Positions 1 through 8,043 of a stretch of DNA of 64,000 nt are shown piece by piece. A program made the position numbers and the translations under genes. The stretch spans positions 1,860,001-1,924,000 of the forward strand of contig NZ_CP166871.1 of assembly GCF_041379045.1 (NCBI RefSeq). The letters run 5' to 3'. The stretch's first letter is position 1; every line of letters starts with the position of its first letter. The stretch comes from Thalassotalea ponticola. Its GTDB lineage: Bacteria > Pseudomonadota > Gammaproteobacteria > Enterobacterales > Alteromonadaceae. The notes below the pieces were generated by a model. The model made no database searches. It was not told where the DNA came from and saw nothing but the letters and a program-made list of their open reading frames with translations.

Positions 1-30
1 CTAAGCTACCTGCACAGGAAAAAACGCTAA
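1..30 (+). CDS. possible 3' end of an upstream gene
   Basis: Frame 1 is open from the window edge and ends at a TAA at 28-30, giving the tail LSYLHRKKR. A basic tail of this kind is common after a last membrane segment, but nine codons are too few to identify a family. This could equally be noncoding. Confidence 0.2.
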   Translation, partial: LSYLHRKKR

Positions 31-176
31 TGCCATTTTGCAACTAGGCAGATCAATCTTCAAAAGCAAGCGAACAATTGGCCGACAAAAATCGTTGTCA
101 ACACTGATAAATACGGGCTGTAACGCAATTTGTGACCTATACTCAACAATGGCTCAGAAAGTTTTTTGGAGGGCTT

Positions 177-383
177 ATGGCATCGGTTTGGCGTCATCAC
201 GCAAAGCATTTACAACACTTACTCGCTGACAAAGATGAACTGCAAGCTCATCTATATTTGGAACAATTGATGCTTTTCCCCGTCGATATACAAGACCAGA
301 TCATCAATGACATTGCCAATCTGCCAACGTGTAGCAGCAAAGACATTGCTGAGATCATTACCTTTTATTCAAACAGAGTATAA
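177..383 (+). CDS. small conserved-looking hypothetical protein (68 aa)
   Basis: I chose the ATG at 177 because a strong ribosome binding site (TTTGGAGGG) lies just upstream; the same frame runs open from 132 but without such a site. The 68-aa product is hydrophilic and probably helical, with a His-rich start (WRHHAKHLQHLL) and no signal peptide or membrane segment. The D-E-L-Q-A-H-L-Y-L-E-Q-L-M stretch looks like an amphipathic helix. I do not recognise the family. It lies alone, convergent with uvrB. Confidence 0.55.
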   Translation: MASVWRHHAKHLQHLLADKDELQAHLYLEQLMLFPVDIQDQIINDIANLPTCSSKDIAEIITFYSNRV

Positions 384-484
384 GTAACGAACCGACTATC
401 CAACGGCGCATGGCTCACGCGCTTCGGCGCGACCTCTTCGTTATGTCTTGTACCTTTAAAGGAAGTATCCGTCTTCAGCAACCG

Positions 485-528
485 ATACTAAGCCTGACAG
501 ACCACTGACTGTATTTCTGGCTTAGTAT
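485..528. terminator. hairpin between convergent genes
   Basis: A 10-bp perfect stem (ATACTAAGCC at 485-494 with GGCTTAGTAT at 519-528) encloses a 24-nt loop that contains a smaller ACAG/CTGT stem. It lies between the 68-aa gene and convergent uvrB, where a bidirectional terminator is expected. Neither side has a proper T-run, so it may instead be a REP-like repeat. Confidence 0.35.
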
Positions 529-616
529 TGATTTCTCACATCGTTTGGTTACGCGCCAAGTCGAGCAAAGTACTTTACTCGCAATTCCTACACGCAATTT
601 AAGATGTTGTTTTATA

Positions 617-2611
617 TTAGGTGTTTAGTTGCAACTCTCGTAACTTAGCTATCTCATCTCGACATGCTGCAGCTTTTTCAAACTCCAGATTACGCGCGTG
701 ATCAAACATCTCATTTTCTAAGCTTGCCACTTGCTTATCTATCTGCTCGGTACTCATCGCCGGTTGGTGAGTTTTAGCCTCTGCTACTTGGTTTACCTTA
801 CCAACACTGGTATCAACGCCCATGATATCTGCAATTTTCTTCACTAGCCCTTTCGGGGTGATACCGTGATTCTCGTTGTAGGCTTGCTGTTTAGCGCGGC
901 GACGCTCGGTTTCATCGATGGCTTTTTTCATCGAGCGGGTAACAGAGTTAGCGTATAAAATAGCCATACCATTGAGATTACGAGCCGCACGACCTATGGT
1001 TTGTATGAGAGAGCGCTCAGAACGCAAAAAGCCTTCTTTATCGGCATCGAGAATGGCAACTAAGGATACCTCTGGCATATCCAACCCCTCGCGCAATAAG
1101 TTGATACCAATTAGCACGTCAAATTTACCCAAGCGCAAGTCTCGAATAATTTCCATGCGTTCAACCGTATCAACATCAGAGTGCAAGTAACGCGTTTTAA
1201 CGTCATGCTCGCTTAAGTAATCCGTTAAATCCTCTGCCATTCGCTTGGTTAATGTGGTCGCTAACACCCGCTCATTTTTCGTCACGCGAATTTTGATTTC
1301 ACTGAGTAAATCGTCAACCTGAGTATCTACAGGGCGGACCTCAATAACGGGGTCAAGCAAGCCTGTTGGACGCACCACTTGCTCGGCTACTTCGCCACCG
1401 CTTTTGTCTAATTCATAGTCGCTTGGTGTCGCTGAAACATAAATGGTTTGCGGTGCTAGCGCCGTAAATTCGTCGAATTTCATCGGTCGATTGTCTAACG
1501 CCGATGGCAAGCGAAATCCGTATTCGACTAGGTTTTCTTTGCGCGATCTGTCGCCTTTGTACATCGCCCCTAATTGCGGCACGGTGACGTGCGACTCGTC
1601 GATAATCAGCAGACCATCGTCGGGTAAATAATCAAACAAGGTCGGAGGCGCTTCGCCCGGCTGACGCCCGGATAAATAGCGCGAGTAATTTTCAATACCC
1701 GAGCAATAACCGAGTTCGGTCATCATTTCAATGTCAAATTGGGTACGTTGAACAATGCGTTGTTCTTCAATTAATCGATTGTTGTCTTTTAATTGTTGCG
1801 CGCGCTCTTTGAGCTCTATTTTTATCTCTTCCACCGCTTTTAAAATGCGCTCTCGCGGGGTTGCATAGTGAGTTTTTGGGTATACGGTAACACGCGGTAA
1901 CACCGCTTCCACTTCACCGGTTAGAGGATCAAATTGACTGATCCGCTCGACTTCTTCGTCAAACAACTCTACCCGCAAGGCCAATCTGTCTGATTCAGCA
2001 GGGAAAATATCAATGACGTCACCGCGCACACGATAGGTTGCTCGTTGAAACGCCACATCGTTACGGGTGTACTGTAATTCGGCTAATCGACGTAAAATAT
2101 CTCGTTGATTAATAATATCGCCCTGGCGCAAATGCAACATCATTTTCAAGTATGAGTCAGGGTCACCCAAACCATAAATAGCAGACACCGATGCAATAAT
2201 AATGACGTCGCGACGCTCCATTAACGCCTTCGTTGCAGACAGACGCATTTGTTCTATGTGATCATTTATCGAGGCGTCTTTTTCGATAAATGTATCAGTG
2301 GTTGGCACGTATGCTTCTGGCTGGTAGTAATCGTAGTAAGAGACAAAATACTCAACCGCATTATGTGGGAAAAACTCTTTCATTTCTCCGTATAACTGCG
2401 CAGCCAGGGTTTTATTTGGCGCTAAAATCATTGTTGGGCGATTTTCGCTAGCGATTACGTTAGCCACTGTAAAGGTTTTCCCCGAGCCCGTTACCCCTAA
2501 TAGCGTTTGATGTGCTAAACCACTGTTGAGCCCATCTAATAACTGCTCTATTGCAGTCGGCTGATCGCCACTTGGCTGATAGTCGGAAACAAGTTGAAAA
2601 TCTTTAGTCAT
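617..2611 (-). CDS. uvrB: excinuclease ABC subunit B
   Basis: UvrB is the damage-verification helicase of nucleotide excision repair. It receives the lesion from UvrA, inserts a beta-hairpin between the strands and recruits UvrC for incision. The 664-aa product is close to the 673 aa of E. coli. Walker A GVTGSGKT is at residues 39-46, the aromatic beta-hairpin ([10 protein letters not shown]) near residue 92, a DESH helicase motif near 338, GRAARN motif VI in the helicase C domain, and a C-terminal UVR motif for UvrC binding (last ~40 residues). It lies 25 bp downstream of a MATE gene on the same strand and may be co-transcribed. I see no LexA box in front of either gene, unlike E. coli uvrB. 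Confidence 0.98.
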   Translation of the reverse strand: MTKDFQLVSDYQPSGDQPTAIEQLLDGLNSGLAHQTLLGVTGSGKTFTVANVIASENRPTMILAPNKTLAAQLYGEMKEFFPHNAVEYFVSYYDYYQPEAYVPTTDTFIEKDASINDHIEQMRLSATKALMERRDVIIIASVSAIYGLGDPDSYLKMMLHLRQGDIINQRDILRRLAELQYTRNDVAFQRATYRVRGDVIDIFPAESDRLALRVELFDEEVERISQFDPLTGEVEAVLPRVTVYPKTHYATPRERILKAVEEIKIELKERAQQLKDNNRLIEEQRIVQRTQFDIEMMTELGYCSGIENYSRYLSGRQPGEAPPTLFDYLPDDGLLIIDESHVTVPQLGAMYKGDRSRKENLVEYGFRLPSALDNRPMKFDEFTALAPQTIYVSATPSDYELDKSGGEVAEQVVRPTGLLDPVIEVRPVDTQVDDLLSEIKIRVTKNERVLATTLTKRMAEDLTDYLSEHDVKTRYLHSDVDTVERMEIIRDLRLGKFDVLIGINLLREGLDMPEVSLVAILDADKEGFLRSERSLIQTIGRAARNLNGMAILYANSVTRSMKKAIDETERRRAKQQAYNENHGITPKGLVKKIADIMGVDTSVGKVNQVAEAKTHQPAMSTEQIDKQVASLENEMFDHARNLEFEKAAACRDEIAKLRELQLNT

Positions 2612-2636
2612 TATTGCCTCTTCAATGACGTGTCAA

Positions 2637-3989
2637 TTAATCAGAACAGCGAAACTGTTTGGTAAATAGGTAATACGATACTATGGCCATTAATAGATTG
2701 CCCACTACGGCGCCAATAAATAACCCTTCTAGTGCAAATAAAATACTGCCAAGGTAAGCAAATGGCAGGTAAAACACAAATAACCGCAATACGGACAGCA
2801 CTAAGGCAGTCATCGGTTTGTGTAGGGCATTGAGAGACGAGTTAGTCAGTATAATGATACCTTGCAGCCCATAGCCTAATGGCAAAATATAGATGAATAA
2901 CGTAATCAAATCGGCGACGTTTTGTTCTTTGGCAAACGCCGCAGATATCCACGGTGCCGTCGCGATTAACAAGGCATATACAAGCAGTTGCCACAACATG
3001 ACAAACTTAACCGACACTTTATAACCCTGTTCGACTCGCGAGAGTTTTTCAGCGCCAAAGTTTTGACTGATAAATGGCGGTAATGTCATCGACAGAGCTA
3101 ACACCACCAAACACGCAATTGACTCAATTCGAGAGCCCACACCAAACGCCGCCACAGCGGACTCTCCATACGTGGCAACAATAGCGGTCATAACTGCTGC
3201 CGCAATGGGTGTGAGCATATTGGCACCAGACGCTGGTAAGCCAATTTTTAGGATCTGCCGAGTAGAATTAACCAATACCTGTTTTGAGGGCAAATTCATG
3301 TGGATGAGATCGCCTTTAATGCCCAACACATAAATAATAAAAAACCAACCCACAGACCACGAAGCCAGCGTTGCAACGGCCGCCCCTTGAATACCCATAG
3401 CAGGGATGGGTCCCCAACCAAAAATAAACAAGGGGTCAAGCACTGCATTGATTAAGCCAGCGCTGCCCATAACCACGCTCGGAGTATGCGTATCTCCCGA
3501 AGCGCGTAAGATAGCGTTACCTATCATCGGCGCAACCAAGCCCACACTGCCAATAAACCACACATCCATATACTCGTGAATAAGAGGTAGCAAGTCAGGC
3601 TTCGCGCCCAGTAAAGTAAATATTTGCGCTGAAAACGCATAGCCGACTGCCGACAGCGCTATGACAATAATCGAGGCGACCATTAACGCAACAGTTGCAA
3701 TATCGCGCGCGTGTTCTTTATCGCCTTTACCTAATGTTCTAGCGATAACCGCAGACGTACCAATACCCAGCCCAATCGTCATACTGATCACGGTAAAGGT
3801 AATTGGAAAGGTAAAACTTATAGCCGCCAAAGGCGCTGTACCTAATAAGCCAACAAAGAAGGTATCAACCAAGTTAAAGGTCATTAGTAAAACCATGCCA
3901 TACGTCATCGGTATGGTCATTTTTTTTAACGTCTGGCCTACATCGCCGTTTAATAAATCGCGTTGTTTTGCTTTGCTGCTCAAGGTCAT
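2637..3989 (-). CDS. MATE family efflux transporter
   Basis: This is a 450-aa polytopic inner-membrane protein with about 12 hydrophobic segments arranged as two six-helix halves, the pattern of MATE cation-coupled drug/metabolite exporters. The start MTIPMTYGMVLLMTFNLVDTFFVG and the motif ASGDTHTP near residue 170 fit the DinF/NorM-like branch. MATE proteins exchange Na+ or H+ for cationic or aromatic compounds; the substrate cannot be read from sequence. It sits immediately upstream of uvrB and divergent from a DUF2007 gene, with a 286-bp region between that must hold both promoters. A second MATE gene lies at 28.5 kb. Confidence 0.9.
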   Translation of the reverse strand: MTLSSKAKQRDLLNGDVGQTLKKMTIPMTYGMVLLMTFNLVDTFFVGLLGTAPLAAISFTFPITFTVISMTIGLGIGTSAVIARTLGKGDKEHARDIATVALMVASIIVIALSAVGYAFSAQIFTLLGAKPDLLPLIHEYMDVWFIGSVGLVAPMIGNAILRASGDTHTPSVVMGSAGLINAVLDPLFIFGWGPIPAMGIQGAAVATLASWSVGWFFIIYVLGIKGDLIHMNLPSKQVLVNSTRQILKIGLPASGANMLTPIAAAVMTAIVATYGESAVAAFGVGSRIESIACLVVLALSMTLPPFISQNFGAEKLSRVEQGYKVSVKFVMLWQLLVYALLIATAPWISAAFAKEQNVADLITLFIYILPLGYGLQGIIILTNSSLNALHKPMTALVLSVLRLFVFYLPFAYLGSILFALEGLFIGAVVGNLLMAIVSYYLFTKQFRCSD

Positions 3990-4275
3990 TAACGAACGAA
4001 ACCGGTAAGAAAAATCAAAGAGTTCTATTGTAAAATATTGTGCCCATGGTTGCTAACAAAACCTGTAATTAATCGCCATGCGTCGTTTATCGGTGTTTAT
4101 TGTCGCCGAGAGTACTGGCGTCGTGAAAGCGGTTTGGTGACACTAGATATAAATAAATGTCTCTGCGCAACCATCTACCGCAACTGTTATTTCAACCGTT
4201 CTTGGCGTACTCTTAACCAATAGTGGCGATAAAATACGCATAGTTTGCGCAAAAAAGCGTAGCACAGGAGGATCA

Positions 4276-4485
4276 ATGATTTGTGTTTTTGACGCGTCGA
4301 ATACCATACAAGCACATCTAGTTGCCAACTTACTCGAACAAGCTGAGATAAAAGCGTATATTCACGGCGAGCACTTACAAGGTGGCGTCGGTGAATTACA
4401 AGCCGTCGGCTTAGTACGCGTGCTCGTTGACAATGCGAATGAACAACTGGCTCGAGAGCTGATCGACCATTGGGAGTTGAGCTAA
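4276..4485 (+). CDS. DUF2007 family protein
   Basis: This 69-aa protein has the DUF2007 layout: a short beta strand, a helix carrying the A-H-L-V-A-N-L-L-E pattern, then G-I-x-A-Y/H-G-E-H and a final V-x-V-x-x-x-x-x-x-x-A-x-x-L-I motif. The family resembles the regulatory PII/ACT folds and is called a putative signal-transducing protein, but no biochemical role is established. Start chosen by a strong ribosome binding site (ACAGGAGGATCA) before ATG 4276. It is a single-gene unit ahead of the tRNA-Asn array. Confidence 0.85.
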   Translation: MICVFDASNTIQAHLVANLLEQAEIKAYIHGEHLQGGVGELQAVGLVRVLVDNANEQLARELIDHWELS

Positions 4486-4641
4486 GTCAATATTCAGCCC
4501 AAAACACATGGTCATTTTATGACCAACAAAAACTAAGCTGTTGTATTATTTATTGAAACGCTATTTATAGCGGTGCAAGCGAGAATAAAATTTCTTTGCT
4601 AAACAATACTGTACAGGTCATTTACACTTCCACTCACACAG

Positions 4642-4664
4642 TTATCCACAAATTTAGTGGATAA
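4642..4664. promoter_or_regulatory. inverted pair of DnaA boxes
   Basis: A perfect consensus DnaA box TTATCCACA (4642-4650) faces a second, inverted box with one deviation (AGTGGATAA, 4656-4664) across five bases. The same geometry recurs at 47470-47492. It lies in the 352-bp gap between the DUF2007 gene and the tRNA-Asn array. Such pairs occur in DnaA titration or reactivation loci (datA, DARS); whether DnaA binds here is inference. Confidence 0.5.
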
Positions 4665-4777
4665 CTTATACCTCGGTGCGACCAATCTCTCGTCGTCTGT
4701 AAGCGTCTATTTTCAATGCGAACTGTACGCAAAACAAGCAGTTGAATTAAATATGTTATTTATTCTTGTTTTTCCTG

Positions 4778-4806
4778 TTGACAGGCAACATTGAGATAGA
4801 TAATAT
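4778..4806 (+). promoter_or_regulatory. sigma-70 promoter of the tRNA-Asn array
   Basis: Perfect -35 TTGACA at 4778-4783, a 17-bp spacer, and TAATAT at 4801-4806, followed by a GC-rich stretch typical of stringently controlled stable-RNA promoters. The first tRNA begins about 25 bp downstream of the expected start point. Confidence 0.8.
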
Positions 4807-4837
4807 TCCGCTCCGTTAGCGCACAGCGCAATACTAC

Positions 4838-4914
4838 TCCCCTGTAGCTCAGTTGGTTAGAGCGGTGGACTGTTAATCCATGTGTCGTCTGTTCAAATCA
4901 GACCAGGGGAGCCA
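4838..4914 (+). tRNA. tRNA-Asn(GTT), copy 1
   Basis: 77-nt cloverleaf with encoded CCA. The acceptor stem TCCCCTG pairs with CAGGGGA, the anticodon loop is CTGTTAA with GTT, and the T-arm has GTTCAAATC. It is the first of five identical copies and the one nearest the promoter. Confidence 0.97.
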
Positions 4915-5000
4915 CTTTATAGAATTGATATAACGTCGATTCAAAAATAATGGCTGATATTATAAAATTTCGTATAGTAGAAGCGGTTATAAAGTTTTAT

Positions 5001-5077
5001 TCCCCTGTAGCTCAGTTGGTTAGAGCGGTGGACTGTTAATCCATGTGTCGTCTGTTCAAATCAGACCAGGGGAGCCA
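5001..5077 (+). tRNA. tRNA-Asn(GTT), copy 2
   Basis: Identical in sequence to copy 1, with the same GTT anticodon and encoded CCA. The 86-bp AT-rich spacer before it is unlike the other spacers, so copy 1 stands apart from the regular 113-bp array that begins here. Confidence 0.97.
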
Positions 5078-5113
5078 CTTTTAAAGAGTTGATTTACTCT
5101 AAAACAAAATCAT

Positions 5114-5190
5114 TCCCCTGTAGCTCAGTTGGTTAGAGCGGTGGACTGTTAATCCATGTGTCGTCTGTTCAAATCAGACCAGGGGAGCCA
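5114..5190 (+). tRNA. tRNA-Asn(GTT), copy 3
   Basis: Identical to copy 1. The 36-bp spacers on both sides are near-identical (AGTTGATTTACTCT core), showing that spacer and gene were duplicated together as a 113-bp unit. Confidence 0.97.
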
Positions 5191-5226
5191 CTTTCAAAGA
5201 GTTGATTTACTCTAAAACAAAATCAT

Positions 5227-5303
5227 TCCCCTGTAGCTCAGTTGGTTAGAGCGGTGGACTGTTAATCCATGTGTCGTCTGTTCAAATCAGACCAGGGGAG
5301 CCA
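5227..5303 (+). tRNA. tRNA-Asn(GTT), copy 4
   Basis: Identical to copy 1, exactly 113 bp after copy 3, with the spacer repeated unchanged. It is probably processed from one long precursor. Confidence 0.97.
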
Positions 5304-5339
5304 CTTTCAAAGAGTTGATTTACTCTAAAACAAAATCAT

Positions 5340-5416
5340 TCCCCTGTAGCTCAGTTGGTTAGAGCGGTGGACTGTTAATCCATGTGTCGTCTGTTCAAAT
5401 CAGACCAGGGGAGCCA
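5340..5416 (+). tRNA. tRNA-Asn(GTT), copy 5
   Basis: Last intact copy, 113 bp after copy 4. It is followed after six bases by a strong intrinsic terminator (5423-5448) that ends the array. Confidence 0.97.
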
Positions 5417-5422
5417 CCTTAG

Positions 5423-5448
5423 AAAAGCCCGCATCTAGCGGGCTTTTT
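5423..5448 (+). terminator. intrinsic terminator of the tRNA-Asn array
   Basis: AAAAGCCCGC, a five-base loop, then GCGGGCTTTTT: a GC-rich stem followed by a T-run. The same element recurs at 5590 and 5757. Confidence 0.92.
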
Positions 5449-5510
5449 GCTTTCTGACTTGTAATAAAAAATAAATTTGCTGGCTCAGTGTATTTCAAAT
5501 CGATACATAT

Positions 5511-5583
5511 CAGCTCACCGGCGGTAGACTGGCGAATGATTAATGGCCATGCGCCGTCTGTTCAAGTCAGTTCAGGGACACCA
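5511..5583 (+). pseudogene. decayed tRNA-Asn copy 1
   Basis: Still alignable with the intact tRNA: the D-arm remnant CAGCTCA, then GGCGGTAGACTGG, ATTAATGGCCATG in place of the anticodon arm, GTCTGTTCAAGTCAG for the T-arm, and CACCA at the end. The D-loop is shortened, the anticodon region is altered and the acceptor stem no longer pairs, so it should not fold as a functional tRNA. It is followed by a copy of the array terminator. Confidence 0.75.
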
Positions 5584-5589
5584 CCTTAG

Positions 5590-5615
5590 AAAAGCCCTCA
5601 TCTAGCGGGCTTTTT
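5590..5615 (+). terminator. second copy of the tRNA array terminator
   Basis: AAAAGCCCTCATCTAGCGGGCTTTTT differs from the first copy in the 5' arm (CCC-T-C), which weakens the stem by one pair. It was evidently duplicated together with the tRNA remnant before it. Confidence 0.7.
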
Positions 5616-5678
5616 GCTTTCTAACTTGTAATAAAAAAATAAATTTGCTGGCTCAGTGTATTTCAAATCGATACACAT

Positions 5679-5751
5679 CAGCCCTCCGGCGGTGGACTGG
5701 CGAATGATTAATGGCCATGCGCCGTCTGCTCAAGACAGACCAGGGGAACCA
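5679..5751 (+). pseudogene. decayed tRNA-Asn copy 2
   Basis: About 166-168 bp after the first remnant and closely similar to it (same GACTGGCGAATGATTAATGG segment). It retains a better 3' half: AGACAGACCAGGGGAACCA is nearly the intact tRNA end. The shared changes show that a decayed unit was itself duplicated, or that both decayed from a common ancestor. Confidence 0.75.
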
Positions 5752-5756
5752 CCATA

Positions 5757-5783
5757 GAAAAGCCCGCATTTAGCGGGCTTTTT
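5757..5783 (+). terminator. third copy of the tRNA array terminator
   Basis: AAAAGCCCGC ATTTA GCGGGCTTTTT: an intact stem and T-run. It lies before the convergent MmcQ/YjbR gene and may serve as its terminator on the other strand too, because the stem is flanked by A-run and T-run. Confidence 0.85.
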
Positions 5784-5839
5784 GCTATTCTAGCCTTCAA
5801 ACTATCTATATTAAACTCAATAACACTTTGCTAGTGTGA

Positions 5840-6199
5840 TTATAGTAATTGCGCTTGTAATTTTTTTGCTAATGTTTTTACCACCAGACTGTATGATTGA
5901 TCGACGAGTCGCAACACTTCGTTATCCGGTACGGGGTTATTTGGATCAAAGTAAATACTAATCCAATGTCGTTTATCCATGTGATATCCCGCTGTTATTG
6001 CGGAGAATATATCTCTAAGCATTAGCGCTTGGTCTGGATCGCACTTTAAATTTATCATCAACATATCGTTGCGATGCGTTAGCAAGGCAAACATCTTATT
6101 TTTCACTTTAAATACAGATACGTCATTACCAAAAGGAAAATCTAACGTCGCTCCGCGTTTCTCTAATAAGTATTGTTGTAGTTCTTGTTCTGTCTTCAT
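5840..6199 (-). CDS. MmcQ/YjbR family DNA-binding protein
   Basis: The 119-aa length and the pattern G-A-T-L-D-F-P-F-G-x-x-x-x-V-F-K-V-x-x-K-M-F-A-L near residue 20, then L-K-C-D-P and the H-M-D-K-R-H-W-I-S-I motif near residue 75, are those of the MmcQ/YjbR (cyanophage-derived CyaY-like fold) family. E. coli YjbR binds double-stranded DNA; the cellular role is unclear. It is a single gene convergent with the tRNA-Asn relics. A potential ribosome binding site (GGGGAG) lies in front of the start. Confidence 0.88.
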   Translation of the reverse strand: MKTEQELQQYLLEKRGATLDFPFGNDVSVFKVKNKMFALLTHRNDMLMINLKCDPDQALMLRDIFSAITAGYHMDKRHWISIYFDPNNPVPDNEVLRLVDQSYSLVVKTLAKKLQAQLL

Positions 6200-6401
6200 A
6201 CTCCCCTGCCCTCATGCACGCGATTCTTTAACCGAGCCGATAATTACTATGTTTTAACGCATTTGATCACCATAATAAATCCGCTAATCAAGGTAAAGCG
6301 GACGCGACGTTCTCTTTGAATGACGAACAGACATTGAATATTTTCTTTTGATACTGTTTTTACATCCAGAACCAACGAACTTCCCCTATATTCAGGAAAA
6401 T

Positions 6402-6544
6402 GAGCAATTTGCGCATTTTTGTCCGTAGACAACTCTACTAACTTTAAAATATTTCTTTAGCTAGCAAAAGGTTAGCTAATCTGATAAAAATGTAGTAATC
6501 AGAAAAGTGAGCGATTGCGTGGCAGAAAAATGCGCAATTTGCGC
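6402..6544. repeat. long imperfect inverted repeat with internal hairpins
   Basis: The arm at 6402-6420 (GAGCAATTTGCGCATTTTT) matches the reverse complement of 6526-6544 at 17 of 19 positions. Between the arms are two further palindromes: TTAGCTA/TAGCTAA (6457-6479) and TCTGAT/ATCAGA (6480-6503). The right arm is itself palindromic around TGCGCAATTTGCGCA. It fills the 386-bp gap between the MmcQ gene and the cassette cluster, just before GTTATGT at 6556, where the first cassette would begin. It may be an operator, a folded leader, or a degenerate recombination site. Confidence 0.55.
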
Positions 6545-6585
6545 ACTATTAAATTGTTATGTTTTTCACAAGGAAGGAGTCAATT

Positions 6586-6966
6586 ATGACCAATGTGTAC
6601 AAAAATGTTATTTCATTTCTACTGGGTAGTTCTTTCGCTTATATCTTTGTTTGGTTGTCAGGTGTTGTTGCCGCTATGCCTGTACCAGAATTTCTCCGAC
6701 CATATAATGAGTTTGTAGTCTCCTACTATTCAAATATTTTAATCGTATTGTTCGCGTCAACTTTAGCTTTAATTATTGTATATGCCGTACGTAAAGCATT
6801 TATCTTATTTACCAAGCAAAACCTATTTTACTTTGCTCTGCCTATAGTTTTGTTCTTAGTGTATCTATTAGTATTTATGGGCTTTGCTGTAGCACCTTTA
6901 ATGTATGCTGCAATTCCAACATTGCTGGTAGCTCTATTGTTAAGCAATGGTGCACAAAAAACATAA
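6586..6966 (+). CDS. cassette gene 1: four-helix membrane protein, unknown
   Basis: Start chosen at ATG 6586, which follows a strong AAGGAAGGAG ribosome binding site; an upstream in-frame ATG at 6559 has none. The 126-aa product has about four hydrophobic segments (residues ~8-28, 45-68, 78-98, 102-120) and short polar loops, so it is an inner-membrane protein. I do not recognise the family. Its stop codon overlaps the first base pairs of an attC-like site, the compact arrangement of integron gene cassettes. Confidence 0.7.
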   Translation: MTNVYKNVISFLLGSSFAYIFVWLSGVVAAMPVPEFLRPYNEFVVSYYSNILIVLFASTLALIIVYAVRKAFILFTKQNLFYFALPIVLFLVYLLVFMGFAVAPLMYAAIPTLLVALLLSNGAQKT

Positions 6967-7063
6967 CAAGGCAATTATGTGTGGGACGTCTAAAGCTTAG
7001 CTGGCGCTCATTCTTCGCTAATTTTAGCCAACATTTATACGCCCAATATTGCGGCATTAGGAT
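6961..7063 (+). repeat. attC-like site 1
   Basis: It begins ACATAACAAGGCAAT and ends ATTGCGGCATTAGGA; these outer arms pair (TAA/TTA and GCAAT/ATTGC) around a central stem GCTGGC/GCCAAC. The R''-L'' and L'-R' box arrangement and the 103-bp length fit an attC recombination site. The crossover triplet reads ATT rather than GTT, so it may be worn. Confidence 0.55.
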
Positions 7064-7098
7064 TTAATCCTGCATCGTGAATAAAAAATGGAATGATT

Positions 7099-7518
7099 AT
7101 GAAATTATACAATTTACTATTGGTTAGTGTTTTAGTTGGGTGTGCGAATACAGCGGAACCAGACTTAGGTGAAGTAAGCGCTAATGCTATAGATTTAACT
7201 AAAGAAGTAGCGCAAACAGAAAATTACTGGGCAGTTAAAAAGAGAAGCTATCCTCAATATCCAATTAGTGCTGCAAGAGATGATATAAGTGGTTGTGTTG
7301 AATTTTCTTTTACTATTGTTTCAGGTAAAGCTAAGAATATTAAGATAATAAAATCTGTTCCAGAAAAAATCTTTAATACTGCTGCTATCAAATCTTTGAA
7401 ACAGTTTAGATGGGAAGCAACTAAACAAAATAGCTCTCAAACACCTGTAGTTACAACTCTTCAATTAGATTTTTCAACATCACCAACTCAATATGTAGCA
7501 GAGTGTATTTCAAGTTAA
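7099..7518 (+). CDS. cassette gene 2: TonB C-terminal-domain lipoprotein
   Basis: The product has a lipoprotein signal (MKLYNLLLVSVLVGC; acylated Cys at residue 15) and, from about residue 50 to 130, a TonB C-terminal-like domain: YPQYPISAARDDISGCVEFSF, then V-x-x-A-x-x-S-L-K-Q-F-R-W and a closing L-Q-L-D-F strand. Such stand-alone TonB_C lipoproteins lack the N-terminal TonB membrane anchor that contacts ExbB, so it is probably not an energy transducer by itself. I chose ATG 7099; ATG 7093, two codons earlier, is possible. It is followed directly by an attC-like site. Confidence 0.75.
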   Translation: MKLYNLLLVSVLVGCANTAEPDLGEVSANAIDLTKEVAQTENYWAVKKRSYPQYPISAARDDISGCVEFSFTIVSGKAKNIKIIKSVPEKIFNTAAIKSLKQFRWEATKQNSSQTPVVTTLQLDFSTSPTQYVAECISS

Positions 7519-7519
7519 A

Positions 7520-7626
7520 TCCTAACAAGCGCATTAAGTGAAGGGACTGCTAACGCTTGGCTCAGTTCTGCTTCGCTACACAAGTTTAGCCAAGCATTTA
7601 TGCGCCCATTAGTAATGGCGTTATAC
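7520..7626 (+). repeat. attC-like site 2
   Basis: This is the best-formed site: it opens TCCTAACAAGCGCATTAAG and closes TAATGGCGTTATAC, whose arms pair as TAAC and CATTA, with a perfect inner stem GCTTGGCT/AGCCAAGC. The terminal GTTATAC contains the G|TT crossover motif. Length 107 bp. Confidence 0.65.
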
Positions 7627-7655
7627 ATACATGGAGTTTCACGGTAAATCTAAAT

Positions 7656-7907
7656 ATGGATAAATTTTTACTTATTGTTATATCTTTTGTTCTAACCTCA
7701 TGTTCATCAGTCTCCAATGAAGAGGTAGCATGTAATTTTACTGATGGCGCAGTCAACTCTAAAGATTCTGGCGTTTTTAATGCACTACTCAATGGTACTG
7801 TTAGGGCCCTGTTTACTGATTCAGAAAGTAATTGCGTAAAAAGAGACCTGGCTTCCTGTATCGATTCTGAAGGTGAAATTAAAAAAGAATGTGTTGTTTC
7901 GAAATAA
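7656..7907 (+). CDS. cassette gene 3: small lipoprotein, unknown
   Basis: An 83-aa product with lipobox LTSC (Cys at residue 16) after a hydrophobic signal MDKFLLIVISFVLTSC. The mature part has four cysteines that could form disulfides in the periplasm and no recognised domain. It is flanked on both sides by attC-like sites; I see no clear promoter of its own. Confidence 0.6.
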   Translation: MDKFLLIVISFVLTSCSSVSNEEVACNFTDGAVNSKDSGVFNALLNGTVRALFTDSESNCVKRDLASCIDSEGEIKKECVVSK

Positions 7908-7929
7908 TCGATGGCCTGTTGTAAGGTAT

Positions 7930-8023
7930 GTATAACAAGGCAATGAAGCAGGATTTTTATCAGTTGGTTGAGTTCCGCTTCGCTACACAATTTTAGCAAG
8001 CTATTATGCGGGCATTGGTAACT
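7930..8023 (+). repeat. attC-like site 3
   Basis: It opens GTATAACAAGGCAATG and closes CATTGGTAACT, with the outer arms pairing over CAATG/CATTG. The core GCTTCGCTACACAATTTTAGC is nearly the same as in site 2. The 3' box (GGTAACT) deviates from GTTRRRY. Confidence 0.5.
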
Positions 8024-8043
8024 TAAAAAAAGAAGATATTGTC

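Larger units (their letters stand above)
5001..5416 (+). repeat. 113-bp tandem repeat carrying tRNA-Asn
   Basis: Four units with a fixed 113-bp period (starts at 5001, 5114, 5227, 5340), each a 77-nt tRNA gene plus a 36-bp spacer. Spacers differ by at most a base or two, so the duplication is recent or kept uniform by gene conversion. Confidence 0.9.

Noticed and set aside
5001..5416. Regular direct repeats resembling a CRISPR array
   Set aside because: The 113-bp period is a tRNA gene plus spacer; the repeated part is a tRNA-Asn cloverleaf and the spacers are identical to each other.
6247..6432. 61-aa open frame on the minus strand
   Set aside because: Its start lies next to the inverted repeat at 6402; no ribosome binding site and no protein-like composition.
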